Shown here one piece after another: positions 1 to 7,583 of a DNA stretch of 64,000 nt; position 1 is the stretch's first letter; each line of letters starts with the position of its first letter. The stretch is from Lysinibacillus odysseyi (GTDB lineage Bacteria > Bacillota > Bacilli > Bacillales_A > Planococcaceae): contig JABUKB010000007.1 in the NCBI GenBank assembly GCA_014595895.1, positions 1-64,000 of the forward strand, given 5' to 3'. The position numbers and the translations under genes were made by a program. The notes below the pieces were generated by a model. That model was not told the origin of the DNA. It saw only the letters and a list, made by a program, of their open reading frames with translations, and did no database searches.

Positions 1-98
1 CATTTAAAATATAAAGGTCGAATAAATCAAGAGGGGGGTCTGCTCATTATTCGATTTTCAAATTGTCTGGGCACTCTGTAAATGGGGCGACTGGTAAT

Positions 99-368
99 TT
101 ATCTTGATTTGCTACTGCAAATCTTTTTTAGAAACAGTCTGCGTACCTCTTTATGGAGTAAATCATGGGGATGGGGAAGGCTTTGAATAATGGAAGATAC
201 ATCTTTTTGTTCGATGTTGCGTCCGTCTATAGTAATGCCAAGTCGATTTAAATTTTCAGCTGTGCGTACAGTACTGCCTTCTTGAACGTAGTGGTGGATG
301 ACATGTTGGGTAAAAGTCTGTGGTTTATAATTTTCGATGAGTGAAATGTAGCGTTGATGGAGTGTCAT
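99..368 (-). CDS. hypothetical protein, possibly a 5'-truncated gene
   Basis: Unrecognised 89-residue protein rich in charged residues, with a predicted helical N-terminal part. The ATG has no good ribosome binding site. A strong AGGAGG lies about 75 bases further upstream (441-446), and the same frame stays open back to it but holds no ATG, GTG or TTG. Either the frame starts at a rare codon or the original start was lost. No family is recognised and no function is proposed. The gene lies alone at the left edge, pointing out of the window. Confidence 0.4.
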   Translation of the reverse strand: MTLHQRYISLIENYKPQTFTQHVIHHYVQEGSTVRTAENLNRLGITIDGRNIEQKDVSSIIQSLPHPHDLLHKEVRRLFLKKICSSKSR

Positions 369-817
369 TTGTTCTTGCAGTTTTTCTATATCTTTTTTAG
401 TCTGTGCTAGAGCACGGAAGTTTTTCGTGGTTCGCTCCTCCTATATGTCTTGATACATATACTATATTTTGTAAATATAGGAAATCCAATATGAAGTCTG
501 GAGCGGCAACAGGTGATTACCGGTAACTCGCCAGCACAACCTCCCGTTGAACTGTCCCGAATGCTACTGCGCTAAAGCGAACGGGTAGTGCGTCATGCCC
601 TACAACAAAAATAATTATAGATTTATCGTCTTCTTAATTACGGGTAGCGTCAAAAAAGATCTAAAACATTAAGCTAAAAGAGTTACCAAATAACAGTTTG
701 GTGATTCCGTTTTACATATATTTACTTTATATTGTTAAGTATATAAACTAAAACTAATTACTGAAGTATGGAACTAATAGGTGTTTTGAAAATGCCCTTA
801 AAATAAGAGGTGCTGTA
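369..817. other. intergenic region with possible IS-end vestiges
   Basis: No gene is seen in this 450-base stretch. Around 540-600 there is GC-richer sequence unlike its neighbours. A string GGGTAGCGTCA followed by an A-run (about 643-660) recurs near 6983, beside a copy of another repeat family. These could be old IS ends, but no complete inverted repeat pair was found. Confidence 0.3.
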
Positions 818-1102
818 ATGATAAAAAAGGTTAATATTTGGGCATGTATTCTTTCAATAATTTGTATTTTATTATTATTTTTAGATCCGTTCTGGAGACC
901 CATCACTTCCTCTATTTTTGGTATACATCCTTTACATCTGCTCTTATATATGACGTTAACAACTTTTCTTTTAGGAGTAATCGGTTTGTGGGGTATTGAA
1001 GGGTGGATTGGCATGACAAGGAGTGTTATGACCATGATACTTACTTTAGGGTTATTTGCTTTTTTGGCTATCGTTATTTTCTTTGGCTGTCTATTGAGCT
1101 GA
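818..1102 (+). CDS. small integral membrane protein
   Basis: A 94-residue protein made almost entirely of hydrophobic segments: about residues 8-25, 38-60 and 70-92 look like three membrane spans, with a Lys-Lys at the N terminus. The start has an AAGAGGTG ribosome binding site eight bases upstream. No family is recognised. It is followed after 65 bases by another membrane-anchored gene on the same strand, so the two may be co-transcribed. Confidence 0.6.
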   Translation: MIKKVNIWACILSIICILLLFLDPFWRPITSSIFGIHPLHLLLYMTLTTFLLGVIGLWGIEGWIGMTRSVMTMILTLGLFAFLAIVIFFGCLLS

Positions 1103-1167
1103 AATTTTGTAATATTAACAAGTTGCTTTGAGTAGAAAAGGCTGAATAAATATTATCAGGGGGGAAT

Positions 1168-1602
1168 ATGAATTACACGGCAAAATCACATCGGGCTTTT
1201 TTGTTATTGCAAGTAGTTTTAGTAATTATATTTTTAACAACAGGATGGGCACATCTTTGGATTTGGATATTAGGGCTGCCATTATTGATATTTTTAAGTT
1301 TATCAATTTTTATTAACTATTCATTCAAGATTAAAGAAGGCAATCTAACCTATAACGTTTATCTTTTTAATAAAAGTGTTTATCAAAAGGAAGTAGTAAA
1401 GTCAAATATTAAGAAAGTGACTTTTAAACGTGTTGGCTGGAAAACAAAATCAGCAGTTATTAAGTTAGAAAGAGGTTTCCCAATTCGGGTTTCCTTATTT
1501 ACATCCATCACTATTTTCGAAGATTTACTGGTGTTTTGTGAAGAGAATACTATTCAAGTGAAGAAAACCAAAGATTATTTGAGACTCGAAAAAATGACAT
1601 GA
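1168..1602 (+). CDS. membrane protein with PH-like C-terminal domain
   Basis: 144 residues. Two hydrophobic segments (about residues 11-28 and 32-50) form a membrane hairpin. They are followed by a beta-rich cytoplasmic domain resembling bacterial PH-like (bPH, YdbT/EbsA-type) domains in small Firmicute membrane proteins. The call rests on overall architecture only. The ribosome binding site AGGGGGG is six bases before the ATG. A good stem-loop with a T-rich tail follows at 1624-1664. The function is unknown. Confidence 0.5.
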   Translation: MNYTAKSHRAFLLLQVVLVIIFLTTGWAHLWIWILGLPLLIFLSLSIFINYSFKIKEGNLTYNVYLFNKSVYQKEVVKSNIKKVTFKRVGWKTKSAVIKLERGFPIRVSLFTSITIFEDLLVFCEENTIQVKKTKDYLRLEKMT

Positions 1603-1623
1603 ATAGTTGAATACGCAATAATT

Positions 1624-1664
1624 TTAAAATGGCTTATTTCTCAAAGAACTAAGCCATTTTATGT
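1624..1664 (+). terminator. rho-independent terminator
   Basis: Inverted repeat AAAATGGCTTA ... TAAGCCATTTTAT just after the stop of the PH-like membrane gene. The complementary A- and T-runs suggest it may work on both strands. Confidence 0.65.
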
Positions 1665-1739
1665 CTTGAAATTATCGCTAATGATTATGTTGATTGAAGT
1701 GATAATTTATGTGCTAATGTTTTGCTAATTTGCATGCAA

Positions 1740-1773
1740 TTTCAATGTTTGTATTACTGAACTGAATGGGTTA
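1740..1773 (-). repeat. family A repeat, copy 1 (inverted)
   Basis: 34-base sequence whose reverse complement begins TAACCC and matches copy 2 (2375-2408) at 29 of 34 positions. It lies just upstream of the lipoprotein gene, and copy 2 lies just downstream in inverted orientation. A third copy is at 6928-6961. Confidence 0.6.
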
Positions 1774-1831
1774 TGAGTAAAGTATGAGACTTTATTTTGC
1801 AAATAACGACCAATTTATAAAGGAGGGATAT

Positions 1832-2335
1832 ATTATAAATTCTTTGGTTCGAATGGGACGATTTTTAGTGATATTACTCGTGTTAACAGGATGTAGTAAT
1901 CTTGAAGGAAATAATTCAATTAAAATTAAAAATGAAAATAATAATTCAATTTCAATATCTTATGAAGAAGAAAAACCACCCGCTTTAAAATTAACAATCG
2001 GTGAAGTTGAGATAAAAACTTACAGAGGGACTTATTCTTGGAGTTATTTGGGTAAACGCAAAGGTGAAATAGTAGCTGTGGAAGCAGAACATGCACCTCC
2101 AACCGAGATGGTAAATATTGAACAATGTATTAGTGTTAATCTAATGGAACCTATAAAGTTAGACTTTGAAAAAGAACCCACAAAATATGAAGTAAGACTT
2201 TGGGATAATAACAATGTGATTAAAACGTATAATTCCTTTGAAGAAGTGATAGAGAAAGGAAAATATATATTCGAGATTGTAGGCTATTGGGAGGATAACA
2301 GGGCTACTTATGTAGTTGCACTAGATATTAAATAA
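1832..2335 (+). CDS. predicted lipoprotein of unknown function
   Basis: The N terminus has a short hydrophobic stretch ending in the lipobox LVLTGC, so the mature protein is predicted to be lipid-anchored on the outer face of the membrane. The rest is hydrophilic, beta-rich and Asn/Glu-rich, with no recognised domain. The start is uncertain. An AGGAGG at 1821-1826 is correctly spaced only for ATT (1832) or ATA (1835). TTG at 1844 is 17 bases away, and an ATG at 1784 has no binding site. The gene sits between two inverted copies of the family A repeat. Confidence 0.6.
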   Translation: MINSLVRMGRFLVILLVLTGCSNLEGNNSIKIKNENNNSISISYEEEKPPALKLTIGEVEIKTYRGTYSWSYLGKRKGEIVAVEAEHAPPTEMVNIEQCISVNLMEPIKLDFEKEPTKYEVRLWDNNNVIKTYNSFEEVIEKGKYIFEIVGYWEDNRATYVVALDIK

Positions 2336-2374
2336 AAAACTACTACTCCATATAAAAGGACTTGGTTCATAGAA

Positions 2375-2408
2375 TAACCCGTTCAGTTCAATGGTACAAA
2401 CATTCAAA
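2375..2408 (+). repeat. family A repeat, copy 2
   Basis: Begins TAACCCGTTCAGTTCA and forms an inverted pair with the copy at 1740-1773 around the lipoprotein gene. The TAACCC ends face the gene. Confidence 0.6.
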
Positions 2409-2467
2409 ATAGAAGGAGTTTTAGCACCTAAAATAGCAATAGGATTAACATTAGTTTTAAAACTAAG

Positions 2468-2500
2468 AGGACTTAGTTCAATGTGAACTAAGTCCTTTTA
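2468..2500 (-). terminator. bidirectional terminator
   Basis: Near-perfect stem AGGACTTAGTTCA / TGAACTAAGTCCT followed by a T-run on the plus strand. It lies beyond the 3' end of the minus-strand membrane gene that ends at 2539 and could stop transcription from both sides. Confidence 0.65.
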
Positions 2501-2538
2501 TAATCATTTCATCATTTCAATATATACCTTTGTTTACA

Positions 2539-2877
2539 CTATCCTTTAGGATTCATTCTTGTTCTTTCGACAATTACCATAATAAAATATATAAGAATTA
2601 ATGCAATAGAAATCATAAGATATGATTCAAATTTTGATAAAAATATTTCTGTTGTCCAACCATCTGCTGGCAATAAAAATGAAGCTAAAAAATTGGAAAC
2701 TCCTATACCATCGTTAGCTTCTGGTATTAAACTCACTGTATAATTTTGACCTAAAGCAGCACTTGAAAGTATTGCAAAAGCTATCATCGGTATAACAGCT
2801 TGAGACATTTTAATTTTTCTCTTAGAAATAAAAAATACAGCTAAAATTCCATATAATGCTAATATGACGAAAATCAT
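2539..2877 (-). CDS. small integral membrane protein
   Basis: 112 residues with three likely membrane spans (about residues 1-17, 26-43 and 82-103), separated by a longer extracytoplasmic or cytoplasmic loop. The start is supported by a GGGGGGAG ribosome binding site eight bases before the ATG. No family is recognised. It is monocistronic, with a terminator-like hairpin beyond its end. Confidence 0.6.
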   Translation of the reverse strand: MIFVILALYGILAVFFISKRKIKMSQAVIPMIAFAILSSAALGQNYTVSLIPEANDGIGVSNFLASFLLPADGWTTEIFLSKFESYLMISIALILIYFIMVIVERTRMNPKG

Positions 2878-3361
2878 AAAATCTCTCCCCCCTTTAAGTT
2901 CTGATTGTTAATTAGATATCTAACAACCAACAACACTTTATTAATATTATATAACTAACCTTTAATTATTTCAAAAAGTACCTTAACATTTAATGGTTTT
3001 AATTTATCGTTTATAGATAATATCTTCCCATGAATAAACCTTAGATGCTATTCCAAGTCGTTGAGCAGGGGATTCATATTTACCATTCGCTTTAAAAGGT
3101 AGGCAGAAGTTATAGTACGTACGGAGAATACAATTATTTGAAATGTTTATGATTAAACAGCTCCTTATTTTTTATAAAAATATTAAAAATCATTGTATAC
3201 TTTTTTACCTTAAACTTGTTATATAGGTAAGTGATCACTATGAACTAAAAAAGGATTCCAAAAGTTGGTGAATTTTTGAAAAATGAATGGGAGCAATTAC
3301 TCCTTGCACATGCAAAAATTGTCTTTAAATATTTAATCAAAAGTGACGATTACCCAAGAAG
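2878..3361. other. non-coding stretch, no gene seen
   Basis: AT-rich and without a credible reading frame or ribosome binding site. Its right part runs into a hairpin typical of IS605-type right ends (3362-3401). Part of it may therefore be leftover transposon sequence, including possible omega-RNA, but this cannot be shown here. Confidence 0.3.
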
Positions 3362-3410
3362 CCCCCACTTCAAGCAACCTGTAAGGGGGGTAAGTGGTGG
3401 GTAGTTCACT
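3362..3410 (+). mobile_element. relic of an IS200/IS605-type right end
   Basis: The imperfect hairpin CCCCCACTT ... AAGTGGTGGG followed by GTAGTTCAC has the layout of subterminal right-end hairpins of TnpB-bearing IS605/IS1341 elements known in Bacilli. No tnpA or tnpB reading frame remains upstream. The identification rests on remembered end sequences, so it is moderate at best. Confidence 0.4.
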
Positions 3411-3510
3411 TGCTGTAAATGAGGTGATACTGTTTTATCTGTTTTTACATCTCCTATTTGAGAGCCAAAAGTTATATAAGGGTTATCGTTATTTTCCATC
3501 AATTCACCTG

Positions 3511-3975
3511 TTAAATAGGTTCAACCAATTCTTCCTCGGAAACTTTCAGGAAGCTTTGGTATTGGCCATATTGTTCTTTCAAGTCTTGATAAGCTTGTTC
3601 ACGCTCTTCTGCTGTCGTTGCATCGATGTAACGCTCAATAATACGCGCAAATGCTAATTTGGAATCATTGTATGTTACATAATATTTCGCGCGTATTTCC
3701 GGCTCTAATTGTAGACTAGCGCCAGTAAAGTTAAAGAAATCTGCAAAGCTTTCCTCCAACTGCTCAAGTTTTTCGTTGCGTTCTTTCTCGTCATAGCTAG
3801 CGGCTTCTTGATGAAATTCTAATATACGCTCTACGGGTATATTTAATATTTCCATTTCTGAGTAGAGCAGACCGCGATAATCACGAATTAATTGATGTTG
3901 TTGGTATATAACAATTATCATCACTATTGCTGTTAAGCTAATAAGAATAAGCCAAATCTTTTTTATAAAACTCAC
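3511..3975 (-). CDS. membrane-anchored helical protein
   Basis: 154 residues. One N-terminal membrane anchor (about residues 7-24, preceded by Lys-Lys) is followed by a soluble, mostly alpha-helical, Glu-rich domain with several Tyr-containing helices. It is likely exposed outside the membrane. The ribosome binding site GGAGTG lies six bases before the ATG. No family is recognised. It could be a surface or quality-control helical protein, but no role is claimed. Confidence 0.55.
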   Translation of the reverse strand: MSFIKKIWLILISLTAIVMIIVIYQQHQLIRDYRGLLYSEMEILNIPVERILEFHQEAASYDEKERNEKLEQLEESFADFFNFTGASLQLEPEIRAKYYVTYNDSKLAFARIIERYIDATTAEEREQAYQDLKEQYGQYQSFLKVSEEELVEPI

Positions 3976-4116
3976 TCCATTTAAGGGTAATTTTGTAATT
4001 CAATTATAATACGGGCTCCTAAGGCACGTATTCGTTATAAGCAACGTTTGGTTATCAAAGTGTTATTTGGGAAAGTGATTTTGAATGAAATTGAATAAAA
4101 TATTACTCTTTAAATT

Positions 4117-4518
4117 TTACTGTATATATGCTTCAACTATTGGCTTCATGGCTAACAATGTTGTAGGTAAATGACTTTGGTCAATCATAAATTCAAATTT
4201 CAATTTATTATTTTCTTGGCTAGGGAATTCTTGAAAGCTACCTTCTAAATTGATTTGCCCGAATGAATTAAATTGAAGCGTAAAATGCAACGTTCCATCT
4301 GAATTTGTAAAGATAATATTTCCTTTTAACGTTTTATAAGCCTCTTGTAGTTGTTCATATAACCAAATAATTTCATCTAAGGTAATCCAAATTTCCGCAT
4401 TTCTTACGTAATAATTTCCACTTTGGATAGACACTGTTCCTTGATTTTGCCAATCTACTGTATCGCCTAAATTTATTTCAATAAACCCTTGATTAGCACC
4501 AAGTTTAATTGTATTCAA
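4117..4518 (-). CDS. hypothetical protein, WapI-immunity-like
   Basis: About 133 residues. The pattern of alternating beta strands, a central helix containing WLYEQLQE, and a final strand-helix resembles the small immunity-like proteins annotated as WapI family. This is a weak resemblance. A GTG at 4527 lies inside the AAGAGGTGG ribosome binding site, so TTG at 4518, five bases after the binding site, is the better start. No toxin gene is seen nearby. Confidence 0.5.
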   Translation of the reverse strand: MNTIKLGANQGFIEINLGDTVDWQNQGTVSIQSGNYYVRNAEIWITLDEIIWLYEQLQEAYKTLKGNIIFTNSDGTLHFTLQFNSFGQINLEGSFQEFPSQENNKLKFEFMIDQSHLPTTLLAMKPIVEAYIQ

Positions 4519-4612
4519 ATTAACCACCTCTTACTAAAATGTTACCATAAAAGCCACTACAGCAGTGTTTGAAGAAGTTTTTAAAAACATTTTAAGTTTA
4601 CTACCATACTCG

Positions 4613-4618
4613 TATAAT
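4613..4618 (+). promoter_or_regulatory. -10 box of the tRNA-like RNA gene
   Basis: TATAAT placed 16 bases before the first base of the acceptor stem, as expected for a stable RNA promoter. The -35 region is weak (AT-rich, no TTGACA). Confidence 0.5.
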
Positions 4619-4634
4619 AAGAATATAATTATTC

Positions 4635-4830
4635 GCCTCTGTAGCTCTAGAAGGGAAGAGCGCCGGAAAACAATTGTAGCGCCGGGTCGCAAGGCAACGG
4701 TTTCAGAAGCACCGAAAAGCAAAAGAGCTGAGGCAGGTGAAATTCCTAGCCGGTGAAAGTCCGTAGGGAAGCGTGTTCCCCGTAGCCTATGCTTACGAAA
4801 GGAGTGCGGGTTCGAATCCCGTCAGAGGCA
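4635..4830 (+). ncRNA. tRNA-like RNA with a large internal insertion
   Basis: The ends form a perfect 7-bp acceptor stem (GCCTCTG 4635-4641 with CAGAGGC 4823-4829) followed by A. A D arm follows TA (GCTC 4644-4647, GAGC 4658-4661, 10-base loop with GGG). A canonical T arm (4806-4822) has loop TTCGAAT. A 17-base hairpin at 4781-4797 (CGTAG / TTACG, 7-base loop CCTATGC) has anticodon-arm geometry, but position 33 is C rather than U. About 120 structured bases separate the D arm from this hairpin. They include stems GGGAA/TTCCC (4767-4781) and GGCAGG/CCTAGCC. No CCA is encoded. It is not a normal tRNA and not recognisably tmRNA. Anticodon and charging are unknown. Confidence 0.55.
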
Positions 4831-4949
4831 TTATCTAATTGAATCCTTCAAAAGGGGAAATTTGAAACGTACCTAACCCCTTGCTTGGTAATTTTAAGAG
4901 TTTATCATTATAAATCCGGCGAGACCCTAAAAAAGGAATGAAAAACAAA

Positions 4950-4990
4950 ACCTTAAATCAAAGAATAGCCTTTTGATTTAAGGTTTTTGA
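4950..4990 (-). terminator. terminator of the partition operon
   Basis: Inverted repeat AACCTTAAATCAAA ... TTTTGATTTAAGGTT with flanking A- and T-runs, directly downstream of the second gene of the parA operon. It could also act on plus-strand transcripts from the tRNA-like gene. Confidence 0.75.
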
Positions 4991-4997
4991 AATAGCA

Positions 4998-5327
4998 TTA
5001 TTTATTTAGGAATTGCTTGATTTTCGTAGCCAATTCTTCCGGCTCCATTTGACGCAGCTGATCTACTGCAAAATCAATAAGTTCCAGCATTTTAATATCG
5101 TGCTGCGCGCTTGTTGTTTTGAAGTAGAAGTGGGCATCAGCTGAACCCAGAATATTACGGCGTTCTACTTTCTCCTTTTTCACCGGCGTAGCAGGTGCAG
5201 GGGTTTGCTCCATTGCCGCCAGTCCTCGTGGTTGTGGGGTAGCGAATGCAGTTTGGTGCGGGTTTTCGTTTGTTGAGCCGATTTGTTCGTTTAACGCGTC
5301 TGTTTGAATAATATTTTTACGTGTCAT
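4998..5327 (-). CDS. small protein downstream of ParA, probable partition partner
   Basis: 109 residues with a disordered, Pro/Ala/Gln-rich first half and a helical, charged C-terminal half. It starts 12 bases after the parA stop behind an AGGAGGAAAA binding site, so it is in the same operon. In plasmid par loci the gene after ParA usually encodes the centromere-binding protein. Here no ParB or clear ribbon-helix-helix motif can be seen, so the partner role comes from position only. Confidence 0.6.
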   Translation of the reverse strand: MTRKNIIQTDALNEQIGSTNENPHQTAFATPQPRGLAAMEQTPAPATPVKKEKVERRNILGSADAHFYFKTTSAQHDIKMLELIDFAVDQLRQMEPEELATKIKQFLNK

Positions 5328-5339
5328 TTAGTTTTCCTC

Positions 5340-6446
5340 CTACTTCACCAGTTCCGCTTCAAGCGTCTTCAGGTCATCTTCTGTGTGAATCCATGCCTCA
5401 ATCTTATTAACAATCGATTTACGCTTCTGCGGTGTTGTGTCCTTCAATAAATCACGAAGTGCTGTTGCGAGTTGTCCGGCATTAAAGCCACGGTCCTCTA
5501 ATACCTCGTCACGGTAAAACATCGCTTTACCGAAGGCATCTGCAAGTGTTTGGTAGTCCTTCATATTTAAATCGTCCTTAGCGAGCTCTAACAGCTGCTC
5601 AATGCGCAGTTTTGTCGTGTCAGACGGTAACTTACCTGTCCGGATTAAAATCTCCTGTGCGAGCGAATCGTACATAAAGAAAATATTACGGTCATGGTGA
5701 TCGAACTTTTTCGGGTTTGGCGGTACCAGGTCGTAGCGTTTTACACGCTCACGCTCATAGACACGTGAATACAGGATATTGTCTCCGTATGTGTTCAGCG
5801 CTGCTGAAATGACCGTAAAGTCGATGTTACTCTTCTTATTTTCCAGGTACATTAAAATCCCCAGTAGCTGAGCCCCCTCGTAGCCGTAGCCGGAAGCTCT
5901 GGCACTGCTTGCGGTTTTTGCAGACTCCTCTAAAAAGCCCGCCATTTGACGGTAGGACTTTGCCTGCGTCATCATAACCCCGATATAATAGTCGCTTGCT
6001 ACGATCGCGTTGATGTTTTGAATGTTCGAGGTCGGCGGCACATCATACAGGATGAAGTCATAGTTCGCCTCTACCTGCTGAATGACAAGATCCAGGTACA
6101 ATCCTGCCTCAAATTTACCGAATACCCCTTTTTCAAATAGCAGTAAATCAAGACCGGCCAGCTCACGACCAGAAGGCATGATATGTAAGTGTGGATCTAG
6201 CTGAATAACCGTTTCTGCTGAAAGCTTTGGTTCTTTGATTGCAGTGAAAATCGATGGGTGATTCGTTAAATCCGTTTTATTTTTAAAGGTACGCATTAAA
6301 AAGTCCGTGGCATCAGCCTGTGCGTCGAAATCGACCACAAGGACACGCTGGTTAAAATGCTTTGCCAGTGAGATAGCCAGTAAGCACGTTGTCGTTGTTT
6401 TCCCAACGCCGCCTTTACTGTTGCCTAATGTAATTTTAATTGCCAA
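5340..6446 (-). CDS. parA: ParA-family partition ATPase
   Basis: Member of the ParA/MinD P-loop ATPase family, which positions plasmid DNA by forming ATP-dependent filaments or gradients on the nucleoid. The deviant Walker A KGGVGKTTTT is at residues 11-20, followed by VVDFDAQ and the switch region LYDVPP. A long C-terminal helical extension makes it about 368 residues, longer than small ParA proteins. TTG at 6446 is chosen because GAGGAG lies nine bases before it. The ATG at 6509 has no binding site and would add an odd hydrophobic leader. It forms an operon with the downstream 109-residue gene and is divergent from the gene at 6646. A TTAATRYATTAAT palindrome lies in the shared upstream region. 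Confidence 0.9.
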   Translation of the reverse strand: MAIKITLGNSKGGVGKTTTTCLLAISLAKHFNQRVLVVDFDAQADATDFLMRTFKNKTDLTNHPSIFTAIKEPKLSAETVIQLDPHLHIMPSGRELAGLDLLLFEKGVFGKFEAGLYLDLVIQQVEANYDFILYDVPPTSNIQNINAIVASDYYIGVMMTQAKSYRQMAGFLEESAKTASSARASGYGYEGAQLLGILMYLENKKSNIDFTVISAALNTYGDNILYSRVYERERVKRYDLVPPNPKKFDHHDRNIFFMYDSLAQEILIRTGKLPSDTTKLRIEQLLELAKDDLNMKDYQTLADAFGKAMFYRDEVLEDRGFNAGQLATALRDLLKDTTPQKRKSIVNKIEAWIHTEDDLKTLEAELVK

Positions 6447-6548
6447 GTTGTCACACTCCTCAAATAAGGTGATTACTGATAGTATAGCAAACAAACAGTC
6501 TAAATACATTACTTTATAAATGAATTAGTATAGAAAGTTATTTATATA

Positions 6549-6561
6549 TTAATACATTAAT
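6549..6561. repeat. 13-bp palindrome TTAATRYATTAAT, copy upstream of parA
   Basis: TTAATACATTAAT between the divergent parA and 86-residue genes. It is one of at least eight exact matches to this degenerate palindrome, all seen in intergenic regions of the backbone. Confidence 0.6.
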
Positions 6562-6645
6562 ATATAAATGAAGTGTTTTAAAGTGAAGTTTAGGTCTGAC
6601 CGTGTTACAGTGAGGATATATAGTTAATGAACGGAGGCGATTTAT

Positions 6646-6906
6646 ATGCAGTTTACAACAGGCGAGTGGGTTAGTTTTCAGCATAAATTAGGTTTTGTAT
6701 TAGTAAAAGATGAAAAGAAACAAAAATGTCTCGTGCAGTTTCATCTCCGTGGTGAGGTCGATATGCACTGGGTGCCTGTACAGCTGTTGGAGTCACGTGA
6801 AGACATTCGTTTAACAGAAGAAGATATTGGAGAATTGCAGGTAATGGCGATTAAAATTGAAGATGGCCAGTGGTTTATGGAGCTTGAAAAATTAATGTAC
6901 AAATAA
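6646..6906 (+). CDS. small protein with IDEAL-like C-terminal motif
   Basis: 86 residues, divergent from parA. The N-terminal half looks like a small beta barrel (GEWVSF, KCLVQFHLRGEV). The C-terminal 20 residues (IKIEDGQWFMELEKLM) resemble the short IDEAL motif of Firmicute proteins, an acidic residue followed by Trp-Phe and a helix. The ribosome binding site ACGGAGG lies nine bases upstream. It may belong to partition or copy control by location, which is inference. Confidence 0.55.
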   Translation: MQFTTGEWVSFQHKLGFVLVKDEKKQKCLVQFHLRGEVDMHWVPVQLLESREDIRLTEEDIGELQVMAIKIEDGQWFMELEKLMYK

Positions 6907-6927
6907 CGAAAAGACGGCTGCGGTTGT

Positions 6928-6961
6928 TAACCCTTTCTATTCAGTGGTATAAACATTCAAA
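6928..6961 (+). repeat. family A repeat, copy 3
   Basis: Starts TAACCC and ends AAACATTCAAA, matching copy 2 (2375-2408) at about 28 of 34 positions. No inverted partner was found nearby. It is followed within 20 bases by GGGTAGCGTCAG, a string also present near 643. Confidence 0.5.
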
Positions 6962-7189
6962 TTAGCAAAATACTCACACGTGGGGTAGCGTCAGAAAAAA
7001 TGCGGATTTACAACGTTAAAGATATGCAGAGATTTATGCAACAATCCCGATGACGCAGCACGAACTGAAACAAGCTCAAACCGCTGTCAGCACTGACTTT
7101 TAGTGAAAGTGTATAAAACAACGGATAAACAATGTACCAATAGAAAAGGCAGAAACGTTGATTTAACAACATATCTGCCTTTTTCTTGT
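6962..7189. other. intergenic stretch ending in a terminator
   Basis: No gene is seen. The right end holds a terminator-like stem AAAGGCAGA / TCTGCCTTTTTC (about 7145-7186). The left part continues from the family A repeat and may be vestigial mobile DNA. Confidence 0.35.
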
Positions 7190-7224
7190 ATTTCCAAACT
7201 TTTGTTTGGGAACGTTAGTTGAAT
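7190..7224 (+). repeat. family B cassette repeat, left end of cassette 1
   Basis: Core CCAAACTTTTGTTTGGGAA, itself imperfectly palindromic, followed by CGTTAGTTGAAT. The reverse complement of 9945-9972 matches it with the same inner-outer polarity, so the pair forms terminal inverted repeats around the interrupted gene. Confidence 0.55.
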
Positions 7225-7583
7225 ACTCCATCCAGAGAAAATATTTTTAATGACATTAGGATATTTACAATTATTGTATACTTAAAAGTGAGGGTTTACA
7301 TTGGTGATTTTTATTATAAAACCAAAAGGAGTATTTATTATGAAAAATTATGCGTTAACTATTTTTTTAGGTTCTTCATTAGTCTTAGTAGTAAAGATTT
7401 TTAATGATATTCGTAATGAAATAAATCCATTCGAAAGTATTTATTCGCTTGTCTGGTTATGGCAAACTAAAAATGTACCTTTCGGTCACTAATTTATGTA
7501 TGAAAAAACCACTTGCCAACATTATCCAATAAAGTTACACTCCTCGTTGGACCAACAACGTTTGACAGGAGGTAACATAGGAG

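Noticed and set aside
754..1035. Minus-strand frame opposite the small membrane gene at 818
   Set aside because: It is an antisense shadow of a gene with a better start site and membrane-protein composition.
4534..4756. Two overlapping open frames across the tRNA-like gene
   Set aside because: They have no ribosome binding sites, no recognisable protein features, and run through a structured RNA.
4741..4790. Possible cobalamin-riboswitch-like string (CCGGTGAAAGTCCG, then CCCCG) inside the tRNA-like RNA
   Set aside because: Only the short box resembles the element; the conserved flanking stems and the downstream gene expected for a B12 riboswitch are absent.
4635..4830. Group I intron in a tRNA
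   Set aside because: The insert is only about 120 bases and no P7 R/S pairing could be found, so it is too small and lacks the conserved core.
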